Source: Vanilla planifolia
Lineage: Eukaryota > Streptophyta > Magnoliopsida > Asparagales > Orchidaceae
DNA: 64,000 nucleotides
Reading direction: 5' to 3'
Assembly (NCBI GenBank): GCA_023846275.1
Contig: CM043869.1
Coordinates: forward strand, 16,339,501 to 16,403,500
Both the position numbers and the translations under genes were made by a program. The notes under the pieces are model-generated. The model saw only the letters and a list, made by a program, of their open reading frames with translations. It was not told where the DNA came from and searched no databases. Below are positions 38,251 through 50,079 of the stretch, piece by piece. The first letter of the stretch is position 1; the number at the start of each line of letters is the position of its first letter.

Positions 38251-38370
38251 CCCTACTCAAACTTATGTTGTCTGATTTCATGTTCGATCCTCCTTGAAGA
38301 TCCATCTTGTAACACTTGTATGGCTTTGCCATTTTGATATAATATATATTATATCCATTTAAAAAAATAT

Positions 38371-40800
38371 TATAATCATATGAATAGTTAAATACATTAC
38401 TTGATATTATAATTATCTGAATAAAGAAAATCATGACATGACAAATAAACTAACTATCAAATATATAACATAATAAATTAATTATGCATATATATTTTTT
38501 TATCTATTTCAAAAAGACTCTTTGATCACTTGCTTCTATTTAATTTCATTTTAAATTGATTCCCTTCTAACTTTTCAAAGTGTTTTAGTAATTCTTTTGA
38601 TAGTTTCCAACTTTTACAATACTCATTTTGTGGACCTTGACTTTCATCTTTAAAAACTCAATTATTTAGGCTAATATTTCTAGAATAAGGTACATCTTTA
38701 TAAACTCTATTTAGATTAGATTAAACTTTTTAATACATAATAAGTTACATCAATGGATAATACTAAGTTGATTTAATAGAGTATATAAAATTTTGTTTAA
38801 CTTATTTCACATTTTAGTTGATTATGAATTATAATAGGTTATTTATTAAATCTTTGATAGCTTTGAATTATTTTTACATATTTTATTTTTGTTAATATTT
38901 TTTTATTATGAAAATTCATCATTTTGTTTTTTAGTTGATGTTTAATATTATAATCTATTTACATTCTTTGAAAGGAATGAAATAAAAGAAAACTTTAGTT
39001 TAGCATTTTATTTTTTAGAAATTACAACTCCTTCGCACGAATCCTTGGACAACCTAAGCTGCAACATGAAGTTTTTAAGGTTGGAATCTGAACATTTGAA
39101 TTGTATTTTAAAATTACCTTCACTACAACATTATTCTTATCATTGTCACCTTTTACTTCATACCTAACTCATTTTGGGATTCACTCTTCTCTACTAATTT
39201 TTGTATTAGTGATTGATTAAGATCTAACTTAAATGTTCCTTCTACTCATCTTCTTATTTTCTTTGTATCTTATCACATATCTTAGTTCTCTTTTGACTTT
39301 TGGATCCTTATCTTGTTTCATAAGATTGGCACAAAAGACTTCGTTTTTCTAAGAGGCTTAAACCTTAATCAATTTATTTAATTTATTTGACAAATCTTTG
39401 TTTATTTTTTTGGAATTCTAAACAACTTGTCTTAATAATTGATATAAAGTTTTTATCAAGTTTTTTCTTTCTTTGAGGCATATGATTCATATACATATGC
39501 TTAATAATAAACAACATACACTTAATCATAATAGCAAAATCATACATATATTTATCTTTATAAAGAACAAATTATCCATAAATTTTAAAGATAATAAACA
39601 TAAGATATCATATTTCGTTATATCAAACAATGATATGCATAAGTATTATATGGTATAATTACTATATTAAAGAAACTATATAAAAAACAAATCATTCATG
39701 AGTTTTAAAATGTTAAATATAGATTATTACGTATCATAAAGTGTTTATCTAAAATATCTAACTAAAGTAGACACATTTCAAGAGTTCCCTCATACATTTG
39801 TTTCTTAGAAATCTCAATTTTCTTTTTATTGTTTTTTTATCCTGAATTCTTGTTACTCTAAACAAACCAAAAATATGCATATCCTTTCAAGGGATATTTC
39901 TTTTACTTTAACCCTTTCTTCTAAAAGGTTGCATCCATCATACATAAAAAGAGTCATATTAGTATCCTTTTTCCTAAAGATGTGTATCTCTTACATTTAA
40001 GAAATATGTTAGTTTAGGAATTAGTCAATTAAATCCCTTAAGTTGGGTTAGTTCAATTAAATTTTCTTAATTCTTTTTCTTAACAATTCTAAAAAATTAA
40101 TTAGTCAATTTTTAATGAGGCAACTCTATGAGCCTTACATGATATAAATTTTGTAATTTTTTTTTATATTTTCAAATATTTTTAATAAATTTTCATTCAA
40201 ATCGATATTATAATATTATATTAATATACATTTTCTTGAATTTAGTCTCATAATAATATCCAATTTTGATAAATTTGATATTGATTGGTTCCTATTTATT
40301 AGTATTTTAATATTTGAAATGCATTTCTTTAGAAGTTATATTCTATTTTTTTAACTAATTTACTAATATTATAAAATTAAATAATTTAAAATAATATTTA
40401 AAAATATAAACAAAAGTAAAATAATAAATTAATAATTTTTTTATTTGAAGATTTTTCATCAGTATTTTATTTTTATTAATTTATTGTGTGGTAATTATTG
40501 CTTTTCATCATAATTAGTTATCAAAATCTCTCACAACTAAAGACTTTAAATTTTGTGACTAACATTTTTATCACAAATGATTAGTTTTTATCAAAAAATA
40601 TAATCCAAGATAAAAAATTTTCCTCAAAAATATTTGTACAAAACACTCATTGAATATGACTTGTGATTAAAATTGGGTCAAAATTTGTGATTGAATTATC
40701 TACAATGAAACTATTCATAAATGTAATATTATTTAGAAAATAATAATAATGCCTATGTTTTTTAGGCATGGTTGGGCCTTAATGTATGAGCATCTGCGCT
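38371..40800. other. AT-rich intergenic DNA, no gene seen
   Basis: Stops are frequent in all frames and no domain motif is visible. No RNA gene recognised. It separates the LINE from the NPF fragment. Confidence 0.5.
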
Positions 40801-40854
40801 TGCTATTGATATAGCCATCGTTGTGTCCGTTTATGTTCCTACTACTCTTGCTGC

Positions 40855-41529
40855 ATGGGACCGCACTTCAAGATCCCTCCGGCGAGCCTCACCTCGTTCA
40901 CCACCCTCTCCATTGCCCTCTCCATCATCCTCTACGACCGCTACTTCGTGCGGCTCATGAGATCCTGGACGGGCAACCCAAGGGGCATCTCCCTCCTCCA
41001 GAGACTTGGAGTCGGCCTGGTTCTCGACGGCTTGGTCATGGTGGTCGCTTTCCTGATGGAGAAGAAGAGGCTGAGCATCGCCAGAGAGCACGGCGTTGTT
41101 GCCAACGGAGGGCCCGTACCGATCACCATCCTCATTTTGCTGCCCCAGTTTGTGATGATTGGAATGGCTGAAGCCTTTCTGATCGTGGGGAAGATAGTCT
41201 TCTTCTACCATCAGGCGCATGAGGGCATAAAGAGGTTGGGGAGTTCTTTGTCGTTGGTTACCTATGGGGTCAGAAACTTCCTCAGCAGCTTTCTTGTGAT
41301 TCTTGTGGCTAACATCACACAGAGGAACGGTAGAAAGGGTTGGATTCTGAACAATCAGAATGCTTCGCATCTGGATTACTATTACAGGCTTCTTTCGATC
41401 ATAAGGTTGTGCAACTTCTTGTTCTTCCTGATTGTTTGTAGGTTCTATCTTTACAAGCCCGAGGTGTTGGAGTCACAAGAAGAGACAGATAAGGGTGACT
41501 CTCAGGTAGTAGAGCACAACAGGAGCTGA
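40855..41529 (+). CDS. C-terminal part of an NPF (NRT1/PTR) transporter, NPF5-like
   Basis: An uninterrupted frame of 224 codons matches the C-terminal part of NPF5-type nitrate/peptide transporters. It starts at the conserved 'MGPHFKIPPASLTSF', then 'YDRYFVRLMRSWTGNPRGIS', 'LLQRLGVGLVLDG', 'RLSIAREHGV', 'ILLPQFVMIGMAEAFL' and the closing 'GWILNNQNASHLDYYY'. Five or so hydrophobic segments are visible. Full NPF proteins have about 550-600 residues and 12 membrane spans, so more than half, including the ExxER motif region, is missing. The DNA just upstream has no matching exon in frame, so this Met is an internal residue of the family, not a usual start. GC-rich at the 5' end, less so at the 3' end. 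Probably a truncated pseudogene that has kept its frame; a distant 5' exon outside recognisable sequence is less likely. Confidence 0.8.
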   Translation: MGPHFKIPPASLTSFTTLSIALSIILYDRYFVRLMRSWTGNPRGISLLQRLGVGLVLDGLVMVVAFLMEKKRLSIAREHGVVANGGPVPITILILLPQFVMIGMAEAFLIVGKIVFFYHQAHEGIKRLGSSLSLVTYGVRNFLSSFLVILVANITQRNGRKGWILNNQNASHLDYYYRLLSIIRLCNFLFFLIVCRFYLYKPEVLESQEETDKGDSQVVEHNRS

Positions 41530-42547
41530 TTTCATGTATTCTTCAAATATATGTATTTGGGTAACATGTATGGCTATCGTTTTCTTATATGAAGACCTAT
41601 TACTCTTTTTGCTCTGCTCTTCTGGATTGGCCTTTTTAGGGTTTAGTATCTAATTCGGCTGCTGAATACGTTCCTCATTAAGAGCCCTCCTGTTTCTGTA
41701 TCCGAAGCAAGTCTTATATTTAAGATAAAGATGGATACGCAATTTTGAAGGAAGTAGTTTCTACTTAATTTCGTCTACCTTGTTAGACATCAATTTTCAA
41801 TTTTCTGTCTGTAGTTTACAGAATAAGCTTTGTTCATCGTCCTCTGATGACTAAAATTCATGGCCTATCTCTTGTCGTTGCAGAATATATATAGTTCGCC
41901 CTTACAACGAGGTGAGTTTGAGGCTTGTGGAAGAGCCGCCTCTCAGCTCCTAAAGAAGAAACTCGCAAGACTATCACTGTAAGTGATTTGATTATACTTT
42001 TCACAATTTGAGCTGCTCTGGTTTTTTATCTTAGAGAAGGAAGAATGTAGGAAAATATTCGTGTGTAAGATACATTTCAATAACTAATAAGAAATTAGTC
42101 ATTCAGATTAGCTAGATTATGTAACTTGTTAAAACATTTTGTCCTTGTTTACTTGTTTATATTATATATATTGTGATTGTCAATCAAATTTTATGAGGAG
42201 ATTGCTTTAAAAATATGCTATATTATTACTATACAAGGTTTACAGAAAAATAGTAAATAATTTGATATTATAAATGATGATTGTTTTTTTATAAGCATAG
42301 AAAATTATTCTAATAATTAATACTTTATTTATTCTGTGAGAACTTTATTTATTTTTATTCTCAAGTTTACATAGCACATATTGAGCTGCCGCCACCGGAG
42401 AGGTTCACTGAAAATCCTATAGGTGAAATAAAAGGATCAGACTTTGATTTCTTAAATAAACAACACGGCGAATGAAAATCACACTCGAAACGCAGAGAAA
42501 TAGACCTCAAAAGGTCTTCTTATTACATCACAACGTGAAGATGGCCC
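41530..42547. other. Spacer between two convergent genes
   Basis: Holds the possible 3' UTR of the NPF fragment on the left and of the oxidoreductase on the right. No further coding motif. The two genes point towards each other. Confidence 0.5.
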
Positions 42548-43712
42548 TCAGCCGACGATCTCAACTATCTTGAATCCTTTCTCAATGGATTCCTTCACAG
42601 CGTCTACTACAAGCTGCGTCTTCCTACTGATGGAAGGCCACTTGCCGTCCGCTTTCGATCCCGAAACTTTGATGGCTTCGACCAATCTCGAGAACTCGCA
42701 GATCATGCGAGCCTCCTGAGGAAACTCGGTCGGCACGACATGTTTACCGGGCAACTCCTCCAGTCCCATTTTTAGTTTGCTTAATCTCGAATCGGAGGCG
42801 AATGAAAATGGAGCAGAGTTCTCCTCAAAGGGAATGAGGAAGTCGCTCAGAGTCAAAGTTCCTCTCGATCCGACGATCGTTAGTTCGAATGTGAGGTGAG
42901 CGAGGAAGGAGCAATGAAACATTGCAGCGCTGCCGTTCTCCCATTGCAACGAAGCACCACAGGAGATAATCAGCCCTGCTTCGTTCTTTATGGGGTTGGG
43001 GAAGGCGACCACTTTGTTGGGTAATTTATAGTCGGCTGCCCACAAAATTGAGCGGATGCAATACCAACCAAGGTCTCCGAGAGCTCCGAGGGCATCGAGG
43101 TCGGGCTTCACACGGATGTCGTTCTGCAGGAATTCAGGGTTCGATTGAAAGCTAGCTATGCTGCTTACCTGCAAGTAAAAATGGTGGTTTGATTCGATGG
43201 AAAGAAGAGCGAAACCCTAAAAATTGAAAACTTTTTTAACCCAACAAGTTTACCAATTGGAGCTGCCCGAAGCGATCCGGATCGTGGAGGAGCCCCTGCA
43301 TCTCTGCGGTCCGAGGGTGGTGCATCCACATGGTGCCATCCATGAACTGCAAGTTTTTTGCCTCGCAGGCCTCGAGGATCCGGTCGAGATCAGCGACGGA
43401 GAGTGCCGTCGGCTTCTCGAGCAGGACGTGCTTACCCTTGTCGGCGGCCGCGACGGCCCACTGAAGGTGCAGGCTCGTGGGAAGCGGCACGTACACTGCG
43501 TCGACATCTGGGTCGTCGAGGAGGGAGTCGTAGCTGCCGTGCGCCCTAGTTCCTTCCGGCAGGTGGTTGTCTGCGATAAAGCGGCGTGCTTTCTCTTCGG
43601 AGCGGCTAGCGACGGCGACGACGGTGGCGTTAGGGGCGAGTTTGATGGCCCGAGATACCTTACGAGCAATTCCTGCGCAGCCCATGATACCGAAACGGAT
43701 CGTATTTGCCAT
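42548..43712 (-). CDS. Gfo/Idh/MocA-family NAD(P)-dependent oxidoreductase
   Basis: Two exons, 43712-43254 and 43168-42548, with an 85 bp GT/AG intron in phase 0, give 359 residues. Plant homologues (At4g09670 type) are about 360 long, so the gene looks complete. The N-terminal Rossmann fold shows 'IRFGIMGCAGIARKV' (GxxGxA at residues 8-13), then 'VAVASRSEEKA', 'VYVPLPTSLH' and the conserved 'EKPTAL' with the family's key Lys. Exon 2 carries the C-terminal alpha/beta domain ('LGALGDLGWYCIRSILWA', 'ASLQWENGSAAMFHCSF'). The Met at 43712 begins right before the fold; an upstream in-frame Met at 43751 would add 13 charged residues and is less likely. No signal peptide, so cytosolic. Members reduce or oxidise sugar or diol substrates (related to dimeric dihydrodiol dehydrogenases); the substrate here is unknown. 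Confidence 0.93.
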
Positions 43713-43807
43713 TTTTCTTTTCCTCTGCTCACTCTCTCTTTCGATCAACAACGAAGCGAAGGGAGTTTTGCGCTTGCCGGGGTCTCCTGGAGTGGAGTAG
43801 TGACGCC

Positions 43808-43816
43808 TTCATATAG
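43808..43816 (-). promoter_or_regulatory. Candidate TATA box of the oxidoreductase gene
   Basis: Minus strand reads CTATATGAA about 95 bp before the start codon at 43712. Transcription would start near 43780, giving a leader of about 70 nt that contains a GA-rich 'gaaagagagagtgag' tract. The surroundings are GC-richer than average here, which makes the match more meaningful. Confidence 0.5.
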
Positions 43817-43829
43817 CATTTGTAGAGTG

Positions 43830-46590
43830 GAGGTTGAAAAGGTATTTTTAAAAAGTGGTTTTTTATTTTTATTTTTATTTATTTTTATAAAAAGAGGGAA
43901 AAATAAATTATAAAAACTGTACATTATTTATTTCAAAGTTTCAATATTAGTTTTTGTTGATTGGAAGATGCATATCTTCAATTAGACTCATAAACAGTGT
44001 GATCTTCATTCGACACAATGCAAGATTTAACTTGAAGAAATAATTAATTGGACCTCTTTTTATCTCTAATAACCCTTCTAAAAAGTTCAATTGCTCCGTT
44101 TATTTACTTAAATGTTTTTTAAACTTAATCTAATAATATTTTTAAAAGAACAACTTTTTATTACAAATATTCAATTCAATAAATATTTCAATAATTAGGA
44201 AAGTCAAAAGAAGAACCAAGAGCCATGAACTCCGGCAATGGTCTCTTTGATGATAAGTTTTTTAATTTGGTTTTTAAAAGGAAAAAATATTTTAAAATAT
44301 ATTTTATAAAAATATTCGATAGAATTACAACACATCGTTTTCAAAGAGCGTACTTGAGACAAGGCAAAACGACGTAAAATAATATCAGATTATTTTGGAC
44401 GGTAGATGAGACTATTGCGTGTAAGAATAGAATGGCTCGCTTATCATGTTTTTAAATTTTATGTTTTTTTTAAACATAAAATTGATTAAATTTTATTATT
44501 ATATTTGTAACATGATTCAGAAATTTTATTATTATTCAATATTTTTACTAAAAATTATTATGAGAAATATTTTTTTTTTCATAATCTAGATTGAAATTCA
44601 TCATTAAAAAGTATCATTGTTGTCACATCGTTGTCTAACCTAGATTTTTAATTTCAAAGTTGAAACTTTTCTTCATTGCAACCAAATGTTCATTATTATA
44701 CCACTCATTATCCTTTAAGATTTCTCTTATGGCATTGAATTTGCTTACAATAATAGATATCATTATTAATCAATTATTACAAATAGTTAATCCTAAAATT
44801 AAGTCTTTTGTTTCCAACACCCAACCACCCATCATGCTTTATGATTGTTACTTGTTATGTCGTTATTGGAAGTTTTATATTTAATTAATTTCAAATAAAA
44901 AAATTTAGTTCTCATACATCAAATCAAGTAATACAATATAAAATTACAATTCTATTTTTTTTAATCTAATATAACTTGAGTTACACTCAATTCAACTAAA
45001 TTATGTAAAGATTTTTAGAATATTTGCAGTAATTCATGATTAGTTTGATATAATTATTAAACATTAAAATTTTTATTGATGCCTCATTTTTAAATTTAGT
45101 TTTTATTTAAATTTCTTTTTAAACTTGGTTTGGTATTAAAAATATATTTTTTTGATTCAAAACATAAAAAAGTTATGAGAAATAAAAGATGATTTATGCT
45201 TTTAAAATAATATCAAAAAAAGTTTAATATACTAGTTTATAAAAACTTTTTAAATTTTTTTATAATATAATTTATTTTATTAAATCTTTATAAATAATAT
45301 ATTTATAAAAAAATAAAACACCGCATGAGATTTGTGCAAAATGATATGATAAATTATAGTGAAGGATGGAGAACTAAGGAACCATTTTAACGTGGTCAAG
45401 CGCCACTTCAGCAGATTGAGCGCAATCCTCTTAGCTTTAGACATTTATATTTTTTTTTTATGATAAATAAATAAGGAAAAATCACACATTACGTATGAAA
45501 AAGATTAGAATTATGTGGTACATACTGCACTACATAGAAGAGATTAGTACATAAAGAAATTTCAAAAAACATCTTTTTCAGTAAAGAATTAATGAAATAT
45601 TTTTAAATTAAAACTAATCAAATTTTTTTAATAAAAACATGTTTTTAAAAGTTCTTATAAAATTATCTATTTAAACCATCATAATTATGTTGAACAAAAT
45701 TGTAATAATCAAGAATTTGATAATCTAATTAATATGATAAAGTTCATTCAGATGCATGAAATGATAATCAGATTACCATGGAGGTCAACACGCTTCTGAT
45801 CATTGTGTCTCGTTGACGTGGATTTTTTACTATTATTAATGGTTAAATTTATGTTTATGCTACTATTTTTAATTTTTTATTAAGTCAACATATTTATAAG
45901 AAAAAATAAAAACAAGTCATCTATTTGATGTTATTTATTACTTATTTTATATGTATTATGCATTGCAAGAACTTTAGACTAAACTGAAAATTTTTTATAT
46001 AAATCAAACTTACAATAAAAAAAGAACAAAATAAATATCACATAGTCAAAAATTGAAAATGCATAAAAACTTTACAAAGCCTCTCAAAAAAATAAAATAA
46101 TGAAGTACCATGCAAATAAAGGAAGTCTAAAACACTTAAGAAATCTGAATCATAAAAAATAGGACAAGTGAAAATAGGCAGAGGTGGCAAATCTGAGAAA
46201 CTTTAACTAACAAAGTGAAAGAAAAACAACAAAATAAAAAAAATTAATGAAGTGAAAGAAATGATAAAATAAAAAGGAACCATTATGCTACCAATAAACA
46301 AGAAGGTGATATCATAAAATAGTAAATAAATTGGCATAACATCTCACAACTTAGTCTTACATCTCATCTCCAAGTATTAAAGTCTTGACAAATCAGTACA
46401 TCAAAGTTTTTGTTACTATTAACCCTAGAGCTTAATAAGATATAATAAAATAATAAAAATTTTACTCATTAAAAAATCATCTTTTCCAAAAGATATAGGC
46501 CTCTTGTTTTACAAGGAGCATAAGCACAATAGACAAAATAAAAAAATAAACTAAAATTGATAAATTGGCAGTAAAAAGCAAACAATTTTT
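43830..46590. other. AT-rich intergenic DNA, no gene seen
   Basis: No domain motif in six frames. Contains long A/T runs, and the upstream region of the minus-strand oxidoreductase at its left end. The one 74-codon open frame (44660-44884) has no resemblance to a known family. Confidence 0.5.
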
Positions 46591-46599
46591 TTTTTAAAA

Positions 46600-47235
46600 A
46601 AATACTATTTTTGTTTCAAATATCTAGTTTTTTAAAAGTTGTTACAAAAATATGTGATCAAAGTTGTTGCCAAACAACTTTTGAAAAAGTTACATTCACG
46701 TGAGTTGTCATGGGTTGGATTCTAGTCTACTAGTCGATGTGGTGTTGGCCGTATGGTGTTGACGATGTCATAGGTTGGATTTGGGCCAACACGTCAAAGA
46801 TCGGGTTAGCAGGTCAACGAATATAGTGCGTTTGTAGGTCTCGCGAACTATATTTCTATTGGGTCAGCATGACAGGATGGATTCTAGTTCATTCGCCAGT
46901 TGCACAAACCATGATTCAAAACGGACTCAAAAAACCTATTCACCAATCTATTTTGGTCTTCCATAGGGTTGGGTCAGACCAATGGCGAGCAGCAAAGGTG
47001 GCGGTGGATGAAGGAGCCAATGGAAATGAGACCAATAGGCTAATTTTTTAGTCATTTTTGTGCTTTTTACATGAATTTTGAGTCAAAAAAATAATTTTAT
47101 ATTGCCTATTGATTATGCATATATAGAATAGATATCTTAATTGTTTGAAAATGTCCTCACATATTTGATAGGCTCCTGAGTGTCACGAATTTAAACCAAA
47201 GTTCTCACCACATTTGACAAATTTGAGCTTTAATA
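46600..47235 (-). repeat. Dispersed repeat family S, copy 3 (inverted)
   Basis: The reverse complement begins near 'gtggtgagaactttggttta' and passes 'caggagcctatcaaatatgtg'. After a less AT-rich middle with 'ccaaccc' and 'gtcaac' words it ends in 'gtttggcaacaactttgatca'. That order parallels 14150-14960. It directly abuts a gypsy integrase fragment at 47225, as copy 1 also lies inside a gypsy element. The 60-codon frame at 46869 shows no domain. Confidence 0.55.
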
Positions 47236-47770
47236 CAACTTTTATCCACAAACAAATCGACATAAAAAAGAACAAAAAAAGTCTTACAAGATTTGTTGAA
47301 GATATATATTTTAGATTTTAATGAAGATTGGAGAAGTCATTGGCCATTGGTTGAGTTTGTTTACAATAACAATTATTAACTTAATATTGGGATAACATCA
47401 TATGATTAAACGAAAAGAAGTATCAATTACCTTTATGTTAGAATGAATATAAAAGAACTATTTGAGATATATTTAAAATAACTCAAGATAAATAAAAAAA
47501 ATACTTTCATATGAAGTATAGACAAATAGATTGTTAAGAAGATGAGTATGTATTTATTAGAATAATCAAACCAAAGGTGTGGAAAGATTTGGAAAACTAG
47601 TGAAATGGGTGCCTAAGTTTATTGGTCTATTTTAGATTTTAAAAAAAATTAGATAGGTATTATACAGGGTAGCTTTACCTTTATAGTTATTAAAAGTTAA
47701 TGGTGCATTTTATATTTCAACTTTAAAAAAATATGCCTTATTAAAATTTGAAACATTAGTTTGTATTAAT
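47225..47770 (+). pseudogene. Ty3/gypsy integrase fragment
   Basis: Reads 'LSFNTTFIHKQID', then 'DFNEDWRSHWPLVEFVYNNN' and 'LNIGITSYD', the core end of gypsy integrase (STAFHPQTDGQ...[32 protein letters not shown]). About 250 bp on, degenerate text recalls the KGKL..RFIGPF module. Frames change several times and stops are frequent. Confidence 0.75.
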
Positions 47771-48279
47771 AAAGATGCATAAAATATTTAAAATACAAAA
47801 CTTTAAGTATGTTAAAAAATAGTCATATTATATGCTACAATGTACTTTAAATATAATATAATTTATTTATGAGAGTAAGTACATATAAGTGATAAGATTG
47901 TCTGATTAATGTCATAACTATTGCCTAAAAAATCGTATGATATGATCAATTATATTAGGCATAGTATTGTTTATCGAATGATACAATATGCAAGATAACA
48001 TGAGTAGTTTGTATAACACAAGTATACGTATTATAAAATACATTCAATATAAAAATCTAATTACTCGATAACTGAGCTATGAAATCTCAACACTTTCAAA
48101 TGTTATGATCGTTTTTATTATACAATATGATTATTCATTTGGGATAAACTTATTATTGATGATATAATATAATTTTTATTATCATATAATATCATCAAGT
48201 CATTAATCTTAAAGAAAAAAATATAGTTTTATATGATATATTAATATTTAATGTGTAATATAATTGAAGTAAAACAAGT
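47771..48279. other. AT-rich DNA, no gene seen
   Basis: Short frames only, no motif. Possibly the 3' LTR of the gypsy fragment before it, but no partner LTR was recognised. Confidence 0.4.
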
Positions 48280-48760
48280 GTTGAATTCTAAAAAAGGGGA
48301 GGGGATGAATTATGAGTTTTAAAATATTTTTTTGCTATTTTTGGATTATATTTATTTTAAAAAAGTTTTAAAAATAATTTTATGTTTGTAAAAAATCTTG
48401 ATTTTTTATATATTAATTTTTAGTTTTTATGTTTTAAAAAAATAAAAATAAAAATAGTATACCAATATTTTTATATAGTTCGATTCAAATTAGAACATAT
48501 GTCCACCCCTACTATGGTCGACAAAAACACAATTATCAAAAAGTTTATAATTTGAGTTTTTTTCTTACGATTTACCTCGAACCTATTAACTTTTGTGAGC
48601 TCAACCTACTAAGTTTATAATTTGATTTTTTATAAAATCAAATTGAACTCAAGTTTTCGTAAAAACTAGGCTGTCCAACCCAAACTAAAGTTTACATCTT
48701 TTCTATTTCAATCATATGTAATCTTTATATTTTTCATAAATTCTCAAACATGAGGGAGAA
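48280..48760 (+). repeat. Repeat R, copy 3 (5' 450 bp only)
   Basis: Begins 'tgttgaattctaaaaaagggg' and contains 'gatgaattatgagttttaaaat', 'ataccaatatttttatatag' and 'ggctgtccaacccaaactaaag'. The block order equals the first part of 19015-21260, and in reverse the last part of 11915-14113. The rest of the 2.2 kb unit is absent. Confidence 0.65.
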
Positions 48761-49619
48761 AAACATTAGCTGAGGTGAGAACAGAACAACAAATGCAATT
48801 TTTGTGTCACCATTTTCTTATATTTATTTTGGACAAGGTCTCCTCTTTAACATCAGCCCTAATATGGAATTCAACCTTCAGTATACCCTTTTTCAATCTC
48901 AACAAGAATTCTAGTATGAAGCTTATATTAGTTTACTACTAAAACAACATAATCTAAGCACCCGAGTCATTTAGGGCACCCGGGTGCTTTGCGAACTGGT
49001 TTGACACCCCAAAGTTGATGTCAAGACTAGTATGCGAATTTGCAAATGTGTGTGAGCCAACTACGAAAGAATCTAATCCTCCTGCTATTCTCTCCTAATT
49101 TCTTTTCTATCACATCATGAAATGCAAAGCTTTGAACACAAGGACTCGTTCATCAAGGAAGGCAAGATTAACCTAACTTTAACCAAATTTAGCTAACAAT
49201 ATTACCTAATATATTTCTTTAATTTCGGTTCTGCTCAAGTTTTTACTGAAATTTTGACCAGCTCCAAGTAGCAGGATGAGTGATTTCATACAATTGTGGC
49301 TCTTATAATTCATGTTGGTTTGAGACTAATGAACAAAGGGTAGACTCAGCACAAAAATTATCTTCATGTGGCTTTATTTGACAACAATTCTTCATTTGAA
49401 AGTTTATTAATAATAACATCTTGTATGATTATTTTTTCTTCTTCTTTTTAATCTCTTGTTTGCATCCATAGGTTTTTAAGCATCTATTGATTAATTTTCT
49501 ATGTGAACCTACTTGACCTCTTCTGAATTTTTCCTTAATTCAGGCGATTCCAATCTTTTGACAACTGCAATACTGTTAAAAGCAAGGTCTTTCGGGAATA
49601 GAAAGCTCACTGATCAGAA
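48761..49619. other. Intergenic DNA, no gene seen
   Basis: Less extreme AT content than the flanks, with a small inverted 'gcacccgagt...gggcacccgggtgc' near 48958-48992. No coding motif recognised. Confidence 0.4.
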
Positions 49620-49621
49620 GT

Positions 49622-50079
49622 TTAGCATGCTTGACTATTAGACTTAAAAATAGATGAGGACTGCAATAAATCTATACATGATTCTAAACATCCTGCAATC
49701 TTTCTATAGTGATGAATTTTTACAAAAAGTTCATCATTCAATGATCCGAGTCTTTGGATGGTGACATAAATATCAGATGTAAGCATAAACCGTGAAATAT
49801 ACATATCAAGAATACTGCACATTTGCATTTTTCATAAACTATAAAAGTATACCAATTTAAATTTGTTTGTAAATCAAAGCATCAAATCAATAAAAGCATT
49901 TCTTAAGTAGCCATTTAAAACATTAGTAAATCTACGAACAACAAATTCAATAAAAAAGAATAATACTGAAACAGAAAACCTGTCAATATTTTATTTTGCT
50001 TTCAATGGGATTAGTACCAACAAGAGCTCTAGATGTATCAAAAGCATACCAGACAGCTCATAAACTTCTTCCTCCACTG
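49622..50079 (-). pseudogene. Exon-like fragments of an unrecognised gene
   Basis: On the minus strand, a good acceptor ('aaatgtgcag') at about 49805 opens a frame that runs 'ILDMYISRFMLTSDIYVTIQ', 'RLGSLNDELFVKIHHYRKIA' and 'GCLESCIDLLQSS' to a stop at 49622. It has the amino-acid balance of a real helical protein, unlike the AT-biased chance frames nearby. About 230 bp upstream, 50079-50053 reads EEEVYELS between a T-rich acceptor and a GTATGC donor. I do not recognise the family. It may be the 3' end of a gene whose 5' part is lost or decayed. Confidence 0.35.

Larger units (their letters stand above)
32010..38370 (+). mobile_element. L1-type LINE retrotransposon, nearly full length, inactivated
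   Basis: A GC-rich block of about 6.35 kb in AT-rich DNA. It has a 5' leader (about 32010-32496), ORF1 with DUF4283 and a zinc knuckle, ORF2 with endonuclease, reverse transcriptase, zf-RVT and a C-terminal RNase H. After a short 3' UTR it ends with a weak 'aaaaaaa' tail at about 38360-38368. This order is that of plant L1 elements that carry an RNase H. A 7 bp 'aaatatt' occurs on both sides (32002 and 38365), but it is too short and AT-rich to be trusted as a target site duplication. Numerous in-frame stops and at least four frame changes make it non-autonomous. The high GC and clear homology suggest it is younger than the other elements here. Confidence 0.92.

Noticed and set aside
32002-38371. 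'aaatatt' on both sides of the LINE as a target site duplication
   Set aside because: Only 7 bp and entirely A/T in an AT-rich region, so expected by chance; typical LINE duplications are longer.
40831-41370. 179-codon minus-strand ORF over the NPF fragment
   Set aside because: Antisense shadow of the NPF frame; composition (His, Glu, Gly rich) and lack of a domain argue against it.
43224-43913. 229-codon plus-strand ORF over the oxidoreductase first exon
   Set aside because: It is the antisense shadow of a GC-rich exon that clearly encodes a Rossmann fold on the minus strand, and its own text has no motif.
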